Shown in pieces: positions 54,837 through 63,251 of a DNA stretch of 64,000 nt. Where the stretch lies: contig NZ_JBEPNA010000006.1 in assembly GCF_040546025.1 (NCBI RefSeq), positions 62,001 to 126,000 on the forward strand, written 5' to 3'. Both the position numbers and the translations under genes were made by a program. Origin of the DNA: Marisediminicola sp040546025. Lineage in GTDB: Bacteria; Actinomycetota; Actinomycetes; Actinomycetales; Microbacteriaceae. Numbering within the stretch: the stretch's first letter is position 1; every line of letters begins with the position of its first letter. The notes below the pieces were generated by a model that was not told where the DNA came from, did not search any database, and saw only the letters and a program-made list of their open reading frames with translations.

Positions 54837-56981
54837 GTGCGATCACTTTTCTCAGATTCTCACCGGCGGGCGTCGCGCAGTACAGCCAGGACACCCGACC
54901 GGGTGCATCGTCGAACGGGCGGCGCAACAGCTATTGCGGTCCTCGTGCTTGCGGCCCTGATGCTCGCGGCATCACCGGCGAACGGGGCAATCGAGGACTC
55001 CCCGCCCGACCCGAGCTCATCGGCCGACCCGAAGTCGTCGCAGGACCCGGTCGGCCCGACGTCTGTCACGACCTCTCCCGCCGATTTCTCGCCCACGGGT
55101 TTCGTTGCCGTCTCGGGCACCCGCCAACCCGGCAGCAGCGTCACGGTCACCCGCACCGACACTGGGGCGGCGGTCTGCGCGGTGAAGGCCGCGGATGCCG
55201 AGAACTGGTCCTGCACCGGCCTGCAGGCACTGCCGAACGGGGCGGACATCTCGCTCACCGCAACCGAGACTCCGGCCGAGGGCGAGATCGCGCCGGGGAC
55301 GATCACCGTGGATGTGCTCGGGCCGCCCACCATGGATGGAAGCGGCAGCTACCTGACCACTGGCCTGGTATCGGGGAGCGGGAATCCGGGATCCACCGTC
55401 GCGGTGTCGATCGACGGTGAGGTCGATCCGAACTGCTCGTCGGTGCCCGTGTCGGCGAGCACCTACTGGTCGTGCAACGTCTCCACGCCGACCGGTGGGC
55501 CGTACTTCGTGCGTTCCCAGCAGTCCGACTCGGCGATCGGGGGCGGATCGCTCTCGGACTACTCCGACGTACGCCGCGTCACCGTGGACCGCGATGCCCC
55601 CGCGGCCGCCGTCATCACCTCACCGCGCAGCGAGGGCAGGATCGTCGGGCCGCAGATCGTCATCTCCGGCACCGGTGAAAGCGGTTCGACCGTCGACGTC
55701 TACGTCAACGACATTCCCGCCTGCACCGCTGCGGTCGCGAACGGAACGTGGGCCTGCGACATCGGCACGCACGGCAAGGGCCCACACATGCTGCAGGCAC
55801 TGCAGAGGGACGCGGCCGGCAATTTCGCCGCACCCAGCGAGCAAATCCGGGTATATTTCGGCCCTCGCGACGCGGGGGCTCCCCCACCCGCCCCCTCCCC
55901 GGCGGCGCCATCCGAAACCCCCGCACCCGCACCGGAACCGGAGCCCTCCCCGGACGACGCGGACACGGCCCCCCTGCTCCCGACGCGCCCGGACATTCGC
56001 GACTGGTCCGCGCCGGCGCCGGACGAGGCCCTGACAAACTGGGGAACCCCGACCGGGTTCGGCGGCACCCTCACGACCTTCACGGATTCGGTGCGCACAC
56101 CCTGGTACTCCCCGCTCATCCTGAGCCTCGCCTTCCTCTCGCTGATTGCGCTCCCTCTGCGATTGCTCGCGTCCGCCCTGCGCGGGAGGCTGCGGCTTTC
56201 CCGAACGCAGCTGACCGGGCGCAATCTCCGGACCGATCCCACTGCCGACGTCCCCCGGCCGATCAATCCGTGGCTCGCGGGCGCTGTGCCGGTCGCTGCC
56301 GCGGCCGGTCTCATCGTGCTCACGGGCGGAGTCGAGGGTGAGGTGCGCTACCTTCGCCTCGCCCTCGCGGTCAGCATCGGGCTCGCGATCCTCAACATCG
56401 TGGGCACCGCTATGCTCACCCGGCTGGGATCCGGATGGACCGGCACGAGCAGGCGGCTGCGCTTCGTACCGATCATGCTGCTGGCCGCGGCACTCGCGTC
56501 GATGGCCTCGCGCTGGACCGGCATGGACCCGCCCCTCGTCGCCGGCGTTCTGATCGGCGCGGTGTTCGCCGCCGCCACACCCGTGCGTCCGCGCGCGATC
56601 GTCAACCTCATCCATGTCGGCGGCATCCTCGTGCTCGGCGTGCTCGGGTGGCTCGCACACGGCGTTCTGGGACCCGTCCAGGGCTTCTGGGGCTCCCTCG
56701 CGAGCGAGACGCTCGCCACCCTGTGCCTCGCCGGCCTCGGGTCGGCACTCGTGCTCGTGCTCCCGATCGCGACACTGCCGGGTCGGGTCATCCTCGAGTG
56801 GTCCCTCGCCGCCTGGGTCGCCACCGTTCTGCTCGTTGCGGGCACAGTGGCCACCGTCGTCTACGGAACCGCCCTCACCGGCGCCGTGCTGCCGTGGCTT
56901 GGCAGCGCCGCCGTCTTCGCGGCAGTCAGTCTCGCGATGTGGTTGTTCGTGCGATTCGTCGAGCCGCGCGCCACGGCGTGA
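54837..56981 (+). CDS. Large membrane protein with three secreted Ig-like domains and about eight C-terminal helices
   Basis: A 714-residue protein. Basic N-terminus and signal helix (about 28-50), then three beta-rich repeats each with a Cys pair around an NWSC/YWSC/TWAC motif (about 70-165, 165-250, 255-345), resembling bacterial Ig-like domains. A Pro/Ala/Glu linker (about 350-385) leads to about eight transmembrane segments (410-710). I do not recognise the family. The layout suggests a surface-exposed sensor or adhesin tethered to a polytopic domain. GTG start at 54837, divergent from the GH1 gene. Confidence 0.78.
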   Translation: MRSLFSDSHRRASRSTARTPDRVHRRTGGATAIAVLVLAALMLAASPANGAIEDSPPDPSSSADPKSSQDPVGPTSVTTSPADFSPTGFVAVSGTRQPGSSVTVTRTDTGAAVCAVKAADAENWSCTGLQALPNGADISLTATETPAEGEIAPGTITVDVLGPPTMDGSGSYLTTGLVSGSGNPGSTVAVSIDGEVDPNCSSVPVSASTYWSCNVSTPTGGPYFVRSQQSDSAIGGGSLSDYSDVRRVTVDRDAPAAAVITSPRSEGRIVGPQIVISGTGESGSTVDVYVNDIPACTAAVANGTWACDIGTHGKGPHMLQALQRDAAGNFAAPSEQIRVYFGPRDAGAPPPAPSPAAPSETPAPAPEPEPSPDDADTAPLLPTRPDIRDWSAPAPDEALTNWGTPTGFGGTLTTFTDSVRTPWYSPLILSLAFLSLIALPLRLLASALRGRLRLSRTQLTGRNLRTDPTADVPRPINPWLAGAVPVAAAAGLIVLTGGVEGEVRYLRLALAVSIGLAILNIVGTAMLTRLGSGWTGTSRRLRFVPIMLLAAALASMASRWTGMDPPLVAGVLIGAVFAAATPVRPRAIVNLIHVGGILVLGVLGWLAHGVLGPVQGFWGSLASETLATLCLAGLGSALVLVLPIATLPGRVILEWSLAAWVATVLLVAGTVATVVYGTALTGAVLPWLGSAAVFAAVSLAMWLFVRFVEPRATA

Positions 56982-57073
56982 GGCGGTTCGCGGCCATCAA
57001 TACGAAGTAACTGGAAATCCGCGCTGATTCCCGGCATGCTCGATTCGAAGCACCAGAGCACCCAGGGAGAAAA

Positions 57074-57547
57074 TTGGACACCGAGTCACTCTTCGCCGAG
57101 TTCAACTCCCTGCTGCGCGCCTCGAACGCGACCTGGGACGATCCTGTGTTCACGGCCGAGTTCCCTGGAATGATGCAGCGGATCACCTCCGCGCTCGTCT
57201 TCGCGATCGGCGACGACCGTCTCGACTACCTCGACTCGAGCATCGACTGCGAGGGCCGGATCCTCGAGGTTCTCGCCTTCGGCAGCGACACACTGTTCCA
57301 CCTCTACTGCGACGACACCGACGGCCCCTCGGTCGATGTGTCGCGACTGAGCGCCGTGCGCGAGCTCACCGTGACCGGTTCGCCGCTCGTGCACGACGAC
57401 ACCCGCCGCGGCGGCGAGCGACCGTTCGTGTTCTCCGCCCAGTTCGGGGCGCGCCGCTTCGAGTTCCCACTCGAGGCCGGCAACACCATGCAGCGGGATC
57501 GGATGCCGCACGCCTACACCCTGCTGCGCCGCCAGCTCGTCGCCTGA
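57074..57547 (+). CDS. Hypothetical cytoplasmic protein
   Basis: A 157-residue acidic, soluble protein with no signal peptide or membrane segment. It starts at TTG 57074, with AGGGAG 8 nt upstream. Composition is consistent with a real gene and third-position GC is high throughout. No motif is recognised; alternating hydrophobic strands (RILEVLAFGSDTLFHLYC, RPFVFSAQFGARRFEF) suggest a small beta-rich domain. It is convergent with the gene at 57583, separated by 35 nt. Confidence 0.65.
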   Translation: MDTESLFAEFNSLLRASNATWDDPVFTAEFPGMMQRITSALVFAIGDDRLDYLDSSIDCEGRILEVLAFGSDTLFHLYCDDTDGPSVDVSRLSAVRELTVTGSPLVHDDTRRGGERPFVFSAQFGARRFEFPLEAGNTMQRDRMPHAYTLLRRQLVA

Positions 57548-57582
57548 GCCGAGCAGCCCGGACGAGGCCCACCGGTGCCGGC

Positions 57583-58032
57583 TCAGTCGGCGAAGTACGC
57601 GACTCGAGACGGCTTGTCGACGAGGACCAGGATTGGCCAGGATGATGGCTCGGGTGCGGATGTCTCGGAACCGGCCGGCGCTGAGGTCGCTGGCTCCGCG
57701 TCCGTCACGATCGAAAACGGTGTTCCGTCGAAGATCGCGAGCACGACCGCCGGCCCCGAGAGCTTCTCGGTGGTCGTGGTGAACTCGCCCTTGCGGCGGC
57801 GATGCTCGGGACGGGTGCCCGCCATCTTTCGCCCGACCTCGGCCGTCCACGACTCCCGGCCGACCTTGAACGCGACCTGCCTGATGCGTCGTCCGGATTC
57901 CGCGGGAGCCGCTCCCGCCAGCTCCGCCAGTCGGCGATAGGCGGCCTCGTCCGCATCCGGCAGCCCGGCATCCTGCGGCCCGGCATAGGGCGGCGCGGCA
58001 TCCGCGGCCCCTGGCACGAAGAACTCGGTCAT
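57583..58032 (-). CDS. Conserved hypothetical protein starting 2 nt after a tRNA gene
   Basis: A 149-residue soluble protein with a Pro/Ala-rich start, a basic middle (VAFKVGRESWTAEVGRKMAGTRPEHRRRKGEF) described here by its key K/R cluster near residues 60-85, and a C-terminal ILVLVDKPSRVAYFAD. No known domain is recognised. The ATG at 58032 lies two bases beyond the encoded CCA end of the tRNA, so any ribosome site would fall inside the tRNA acceptor stem. After tRNA 3' processing the mRNA would be almost leaderless. Confidence 0.65.
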   Translation of the reverse strand: MTEFFVPGAADAAPPYAGPQDAGLPDADEAAYRRLAELAGAAPAESGRRIRQVAFKVGRESWTAEVGRKMAGTRPEHRRRKGEFTTTTEKLSGPAVVLAIFDGTPFSIVTDAEPATSAPAGSETSAPEPSSWPILVLVDKPSRVAYFAD

Positions 58033-58034
58033 GC

Positions 58035-58111
58035 TGGTACCCCCGGTGGGACTTGAACCCACACTGGAACGATTTTAAGTCGCCTGCCTCTGCCGATTGG
58101 GCTACGGGGGC
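58035..58111 (-). tRNA. tRNA-Leu(UAA) with a short (class I) variable arm
   Basis: The 77-nt cloverleaf reads: acceptor GCCCCCG pairing with CGGGGGT (G-U at 1:72), discriminator A and encoded CCA; D-arm GCCC/AGGC with GG in the loop; anticodon stem GGCGA/TCGTT; anticodon loop CTTAAAA, anticodon TAA; variable region CCAGT, only 5 nt; T-arm GTGGG-TTCAAGT-CCCAC. The anticodon reads UUA codons (Leu). Bacterial tRNA-Leu normally has a long class II variable arm, so this form is unusual. It lies 27 nt after the ndh stop on the same strand. Confidence 0.9.
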
Positions 58112-58138
58112 ACGCCCATACAGGCGCACCCGTCGAGC

Positions 58139-59464
58139 CTAGACCTTGGGGCGTGACGCGAATTCGGCGAACGCGGCGCGGGGGGCCTCTCGGGCCTCGA
58201 GTGCCACGATGTCGCGGCGCAGGAGGAAGTTGAGGATCCAGTTCGTGAACACCCGGATCTTGCGCTCCCAGGTAGGGATCGCGAGGCCGTGGTAGCCGCG
58301 GTGCATGACCCACGCCGGGAACCCGGTGATCGCGATCTTGCCGGATTGGAACACGCCGACGTAGAGGCCGAGGGTCGCGACGGCGCCGAGGTTGTCGTGC
58401 TTGTACTCGGCCGGAGCGTCGCCGCGGAGCACCCCCACGATGTTCTTCGCCATGAGCTTTCCCTCGCGCACGGCGTGCTGGGCGTTCGGAACGCAGTAGC
58501 CGCCGACGCCGTTGCCGGTCAGGTCGGGAACGGCGCTGACGTCTCCGGCACCCCACGCGTCGGCCACGACGCCGTCGTCGTCGATGACACGGAGGTCGGC
58601 GCCGACCCGCAGGCGACCGCGTTCCTCTGTGGGCAGGTCGGTGTTGCGCAGCACGGGATTGGCCATGACTCCGGCGGTCCAGACGATGAGGTCCGACTCG
58701 AACGACTCGCCGGTGGACAGCTCGATGCGTCCGTCGATGGCGGAGGTCAGCTGGGTGTCGAGGTGCACCTCGGCGCCGCGCTGGGCGAGGTTCTTGAGAA
58801 CCCAGTGGCTGGTCTTGAGCGACACCTCGGGCATGATGCGGCCCATCGCCTCGATGAGGTGGAAGCGGGTGTCATCGAACGTGATCGTCGGGTAGTACCG
58901 AAGGAGCGCGGTCGCGAAGCTGCGCAGCTCACCGAAGAGCTCGATGCCGGCGAAACCGCCGCCGACGACCGTGAAGGTGAGGAGACGGTCGCGCTCGGGT
59001 CCGGCGGGGAGGTTCGCGGCGCGGTCGAAGTTGCCGAGAACGCGGTCGCGGATCGCGACGGCCTCCTCGATCGTCTTGAGCCCGATCGCCTCGTCGGCCA
59101 CCCCGGGAATGGGGAAGGTGCGCGATACCGCACCGGCGGTGACGACGATCTGGTCGTAGTCCATCTCCCACGAGTCCCCGACCGCGGGGGTGATTGTCGC
59201 GGTCTTGGCCGCGTGGTTGATCGCGGTGACCTTGGCCGTGACGACCTCGGTCTTGTAGAGGTGGCGCCTCAGCGAGACGACGGCGTGGCGGTCCTCGACC
59301 GAGCCTGCGGCGATCTCCGGAAGGAAGGGCTGATAGGTCATGTACGGAAGCGGGTCGACAACCACGACATCCGCTTCGCCGGCGGTCAGCCACTTCTCGA
59401 GCCCGAGGGCAGTATAAAAACCGGCATATCCGCCGCCGACAATAAGGATTTTTGGCACGGCCAA
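58139..59464 (-). CDS. ndh: Type II NADH:quinone oxidoreductase
   Basis: A 441-residue flavoprotein of the NDH-2 family, oxidising NADH and reducing menaquinone at the inner membrane face without proton pumping. The N-terminal FAD motif is ILIVGGGYAGFYTALG, the NADH-binding loop is TVVGGGFAGIELFGEL near residue 170, and DLIVWTAGVMANP and the AWGAGDVSAVPD region (FAD-proximal Asp) follow. The C-terminal amphipathic region (about 370-420) is the membrane anchor. A tRNA gene follows on the same strand. Confidence 0.92.
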   Translation of the reverse strand: MAVPKILIVGGGYAGFYTALGLEKWLTAGEADVVVVDPLPYMTYQPFLPEIAAGSVEDRHAVVSLRRHLYKTEVVTAKVTAINHAAKTATITPAVGDSWEMDYDQIVVTAGAVSRTFPIPGVADEAIGLKTIEEAVAIRDRVLGNFDRAANLPAGPERDRLLTFTVVGGGFAGIELFGELRSFATALLRYYPTITFDDTRFHLIEAMGRIMPEVSLKTSHWVLKNLAQRGAEVHLDTQLTSAIDGRIELSTGESFESDLIVWTAGVMANPVLRNTDLPTEERGRLRVGADLRVIDDDGVVADAWGAGDVSAVPDLTGNGVGGYCVPNAQHAVREGKLMAKNIVGVLRGDAPAEYKHDNLGAVATLGLYVGVFQSGKIAITGFPAWVMHRGYHGLAIPTWERKIRVFTNWILNFLLRRDIVALEAREAPRAAFAEFASRPKV

Positions 59465-59485
59465 TAACCTACCACCGCAGGCCAG

Positions 59486-60736
59486 TCAGCTTTCGCGGCG
59501 CATCCGCCTCAGCTGGCGTCCGGCGAGCACCAGCGAAAACACCAGTAATGACCCGAAGCCGCCAACGACCAACAGCGGGATCCCGACGTCGCGCAGCGAT
59601 TCGACCGTCGGAAGTACCACGCCGAGCGGGGTCGGCGGTCCCGCGACGGGAGGCGCTGGCGCCGGTTCTGCGCTCGCACTCGGGCTCGGCAGCGGCTCCG
59701 ACGGTTCCGGGGCGGCCTCCGCGCGACGGTTCAGCCGGATCCACTCCCTGAGGTCGCCCATCGGGTTGGCGTCGACGAGCGCGACCTGGTCGAAAACCGC
59801 GGCGCGCGCGTCGATGAGCCCGTATCCGTAGAGCGGGCTGGGAACCGCGCCGCCGACGGGGGTGGCGGTGCGGATGACCCGGTTGATGACGTTGTTGGCG
59901 TCGAGTTCCGGATGCGCGGACCGCACGAGCGCGACGAGGCCGGCGACCAATGGCGCCGCGCCACTCGTGCCGGCCCATTCGAAGTAGGCGTCGCCGGGGG
60001 CCGCACCGACCAGCGCCTCGCTCGGCGCGGACACCGAGATCGTGATGCCCTGCGAGGAGGCGTCGTCGCTGGCCTGCGCCGAACGATCGACGCCGGCGAC
60101 CGTGAGCACGCCCGGCATCGTCGCCGGGGCGCCGACGACGGCGGTGCCGCTGCCCCGGTTGCCGGCCGCCGCGACGACCACGACGTCGTTCTCCATGGCG
60201 TAGAGGAAGGCGTCGTCCCAGCTCTGCGGCCAGTCGAGGGTGTTGCGGGTCAGCGACATGTTGATGACGTCGGCGCCATTGTCAACCGACCAGCGCACGG
60301 CATCCGCGATCTGCTCGTCGCTCGTTCTCGTGCCGACACCGAAACCAACCGAGACCGCCAGCAGGGACGCGGCGGGGGCGACGCCGATCACGCCGGCACC
60401 ATCGCCGTGCCCACGGCCGGCGAGCACCGACGCGACGAGGGTGCCGTGCCTGCTGTCGTCGCCGACCGGGGTCTGGCCGTTCGGGCTGCCGATGCCCGAG
60501 ACATCCGTGCCGCCGACGACGGCGCCGCGGAGGTCCTGGTTGCTGCCGTCGATGCCGGTGTCGATCACCGCGATCGTGACGCCGGCGCCGCGGGTGGCCT
60601 GCCAGGCGCCGGTGATGCCGTACTCGGAGAGCCAGTACTGGCGGTCCCGGATCTCGTCGGCCGCGGCGGGCTGCGCGACGACGAGAACGGATGCCGCGAC
60701 GACGACTGCTGCGACGGCGGAGGCCCAGCGCCTCAC
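59486..60736 (-). CDS. S8 family serine protease, mycosin-like, membrane-anchored
   Basis: A 416-residue subtilisin. Signal peptide (about 1-26, ending AAADE), catalytic Asp in IAVIDTGIDG, His in SRHGTLVASVLAG and Ser in GTSGAAPLVAGLVALV. A Pro/Ser-rich linker leads to one C-terminal transmembrane helix and a basic tail (RRMRRES). This is the mycosin (MycP) layout, yet no ESX/type VII genes are in the window. GTG at 60736 overlaps the DUF501 stop (GTGA), tying it to the eno-ftsB operon. Confidence 0.88.
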   Translation of the reverse strand: MRRWASAVAAVVVAASVLVVAQPAAADEIRDRQYWLSEYGITGAWQATRGAGVTIAVIDTGIDGSNQDLRGAVVGGTDVSGIGSPNGQTPVGDDSRHGTLVASVLAGRGHGDGAGVIGVAPAASLLAVSVGFGVGTRTSDEQIADAVRWSVDNGADVINMSLTRNTLDWPQSWDDAFLYAMENDVVVVAAAGNRGSGTAVVGAPATMPGVLTVAGVDRSAQASDDASSQGITISVSAPSEALVGAAPGDAYFEWAGTSGAAPLVAGLVALVRSAHPELDANNVINRVIRTATPVGGAVPSPLYGYGLIDARAAVFDQVALVDANPMGDLREWIRLNRRAEAAPEPSEPLPSPSASAEPAPAPPVAGPPTPLGVVLPTVESLRDVGIPLLVVGGFGSLLVFSLVLAGRQLRRMRRES

Positions 60737-61302
60737 TCGGTGGTCCGTGCGCTCGCCGTCGTGTCGGCGCCATCGCGGGCATCGTCGCCACTGGGCGAAT
60801 AGTCGACGCACTCGCAGACGTCCGGCGACCAGGAGGCCCGCGCGAGCGCAAGGTCGCCGATGGGGTTCACCCCGGGTCCGGCTGAGAGGGAGTGGCCGGC
60901 GAGGGCGTGCAGGCACTTCACGCGCGTCGGCATGCCCCCGGCGGAGATACCGGCAACCTCGTCGACGACCTCGATGCTCTCCCGGTCGGCGAGGTAGGCG
61001 TGGTGCGCGACGGTGTAGGCCGCGGCGATCTCCGGGTCGTCGGCGAGCAGCGCCTGCAGCTCGGCCATGACCTGCGTCGCCTCGAGCGTCGAGATCGCGG
61101 CGGTCGCGGCGGGGTGGCACAGGTAGTAGAGCGTCGGGAACGGGGTGCCGTCACCGAGCCGGGGCTTCGTCGCGACGACCGTCGGCGCCCCGCAGCGGCA
61201 GCGCGCGGAGATGCCGATCACGTTGCGAGCCGGGCGGCCGAGCTGGTGCGAGACGATGCGGATGTCGTCGTCGGTGGGCGGGTCGAATGGCGGTGTGGTC
61301 AT
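60733..61302 (-). CDS. DUF501 family protein
   Basis: A 189-residue protein with conserved CRCGAP near residue 35, LYYLCHP near 60 and RVKCLHALAGHSL near 128, giving a Cys/His set that may bind metal. DUF501 genes are typically found directly after the FtsB/DivIC gene in actinobacteria, as here. Function unknown. It overlaps ftsB-like and the protease gene by 4 nt each. Confidence 0.85.
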   Translation of the reverse strand: MTTPPFDPPTDDDIRIVSHQLGRPARNVIGISARCRCGAPTVVATKPRLGDGTPFPTLYYLCHPAATAAISTLEATQVMAELQALLADDPEIAAAYTVAHHAYLADRESIEVVDEVAGISAGGMPTRVKCLHALAGHSLSAGPGVNPIGDLALARASWSPDVCECVDYSPSGDDARDGADTTASARTTE

Positions 61303-61808
61303 TGCTCGCCTCCGTCGATCGGGGGCGCGACGATCTCGCCGGGCGGGGCATCCGTGAGGCCGGCGGTGAACACCGACGACAGCATCGAGCCGATCCAGTC
61401 GACCTCCGTCGTCTGGATCTCCTCGCTGATCGGCAGGCCGTCCGGCGCGGTGACGGTCATTCCATCGTCGATGACGAGAAAGCTGAACTCGCCCGGGTAG
61501 ACATAGTCGAGGCGCTCCCGCGCAAGCGACTGGATGTAGCTGGGGTCGTCCCAGCGTGCCCGCTGGCCCTCGAGCTCGTCGACGGCCTCCTGCTGCTCGG
61601 CGACGTCGGCCGTGAGGGCCGTGATCTCCTGCCGCTGCTCGACGAGAATCCGCAGGCTCGGCGCGAGCACGACGACGGTGAGCACGATGAGGGTCAGGGC
61701 CGCGATGGTGAACCCGGACAGGCGGATGCTGCGGAGCCAGGTCGCGGCGCCCGTGTCGAGGGTCGGCAACGCAACAGAGATCTTCCTGGTGCGTTGCCGA
61801 CTCGTCAT
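61299..61808 (-). CDS. FtsB/DivIC-family septum formation protein
   Basis: A 169-residue bitopic membrane protein: cytoplasmic basic N-terminus, transmembrane helix (about 33-53), then a coiled coil (about 55-85, ILVEQRQEITALTADVAEQ) and a short domain with YIQSLARERLDYVYPGE, the DivIC family signature. FtsB/DivIC links FtsL and FtsQ in the divisome. The enolase gene ends immediately upstream (20 nt), the standard actinobacterial order eno-ftsB-DUF501. Confidence 0.88.
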   Translation of the reverse strand: MTSRQRTRKISVALPTLDTGAATWLRSIRLSGFTIAALTLIVLTVVVLAPSLRILVEQRQEITALTADVAEQQEAVDELEGQRARWDDPSYIQSLARERLDYVYPGEFSFLVIDDGMTVTAPDGLPISEEIQTTEVDWIGSMLSSVFTAGLTDAPPGEIVAPPIDGGEQ

Positions 61809-61828
61809 GCCTTACAGACTAAGCGGGC

Positions 61829-63109
61829 TCAGGCCGTGAAGCGGGGGAACGCGCTGCGTCCGGCGTAGACCGCCGCGTCGCCGAGTTCCTCTTCGATGCG
61901 CAGCAGCTGGTTGTACTTGGCAACCCGCTCGGAACGCGCCGGGGCGCCGGTCTTGATCTGGCCGCAGTCGGTCGCGACGGCGAGGTCGGCGATCGTGGTG
62001 TCCTCTGTTTCTCCGGAGCGGTGCGAAAGAACGGCGGTGTAGCCGCTTCGCTGCGCGAGGCTGACCGCGTCGAGCGTCTCGGTGAGCGTGCCGATCTGGT
62101 TGACCTTGACGAGGATCGAGTTCGCGGTCTTCAGCTCGATGCCCTTGGCGAGGCGCTTCGGGTTGGTGACGAACAGGTCGTCGCCGACGATCTGCACCTT
62201 GTCGCCGATCTGGGCGTTGAGCTGGGCCCAGCCCTCCCAGTCGTCCTCGGACAGCGGGTCCTCGATCGTGACGAGCGGGTACGCGGCGACGAGCTCGGCA
62301 TAGTAGGAGCCGAGGTCGCCGGCGGAGATCTTCTTGCCCTCGAACAGGTAGGCGTCGTTCTCGAAGAACTCGGTCGCGGCGACATCCAGTCCCAGCGCGA
62401 TGTCCTTGCCGGGGGTGAAGCCGGCCGAGGCGATGGCCTCCATGAGCAGGTCGAGTGCGGCGCGGTTGCTGTCGAGGTTGGGGGCGAAGCCGCCCTCGTC
62501 GCCGAGGCCGGTGCTGAGGTCCTTGCCGTGCAGGATGCTCTTGAGCGCGTGGTACGTCTCGACGCCCCAGCGGAGTCCCTCGGAGAAGGTCGCGGCGCCG
62601 AGCGGCAGGATCATGAACTCCTGGATGTCGACGTTGCTGTCGGCGTGCGATCCGCCGTTGATGACGTTGAGCATCGGCACCGGCAGGGTGTGCGCGTTCG
62701 GGCCACCGAGGTAGCGGAACAGCGGCAGGTCGGAGGAGTCGGCCGCAGCCTTTGCGACGGCGAGCGAGACGCCGAGGATCGCGTTCGCGCCGAGGCGGCT
62801 CTTGTTCTCGGTGCCGTCGAGCTCGATGAGCTCGGCGTCGAGCAGGCGCTGGTCGGTGGCGTCGAGGCCCTCGATCTGCAGCGAGATCTCCTCGTTGATG
62901 GCGTCGACGGCCTTGAGCACTCCCTTGCCCAGGTAGCGCTTCTTGTCGCCGTCGCGCAGCTCGTAGGCCTCGAAGGCGCCGGTGGATGCGCCGGAGGGCA
63001 CTGCAGCGCGTGAGACGGTTCCGTCTTCGAGCATGACCTCGACTTCGACGGTCGGGTTGCCCCTCGAGTCGAGAATCTCGCGGGCTCGTACTACCTCGAT
63101 CGCTGACAC
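61829..63109 (-). CDS. eno: Enolase
   Basis: A 426-residue enolase interconverting 2-phosphoglycerate and phosphoenolpyruvate. Signatures: REILDSRGNPTVEVEV at the start, GASTGAFEA loop, GDEGGFAPNL, Mg ligands in LGLDVAATEFF and the EDPLSEDDW segment, catalytic Lys in KVNQIGTLTE and SHRSGETEDTTIADL. GTG start at 63109 with AAGGAGAT 7 nt upstream. Heads the eno-ftsB-DUF501-protease operon. Confidence 0.96.
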   Translation of the reverse strand: MSAIEVVRAREILDSRGNPTVEVEVMLEDGTVSRAAVPSGASTGAFEAYELRDGDKKRYLGKGVLKAVDAINEEISLQIEGLDATDQRLLDAELIELDGTENKSRLGANAILGVSLAVAKAAADSSDLPLFRYLGGPNAHTLPVPMLNVINGGSHADSNVDIQEFMILPLGAATFSEGLRWGVETYHALKSILHGKDLSTGLGDEGGFAPNLDSNRAALDLLMEAIASAGFTPGKDIALGLDVAATEFFENDAYLFEGKKISAGDLGSYYAELVAAYPLVTIEDPLSEDDWEGWAQLNAQIGDKVQIVGDDLFVTNPKRLAKGIELKTANSILVKVNQIGTLTETLDAVSLAQRSGYTAVLSHRSGETEDTTIADLAVATDCGQIKTGAPARSERVAKYNQLLRIEEELGDAAVYAGRSAFPRFTA

Positions 63110-63251
63110 CAGTGATCTCCTTTTTTGTGCGTGGATGGTGGGGGCGGCGCTCCAGGCGCCTCATTCGCGTGCGCTGGATATCCTACTCGCGCGCCGCAAA
63201 CGGGCCGTGAGGCGCCGGCGCGGGGGCACGGGCGTCTGCCGGGCTGTGTGA

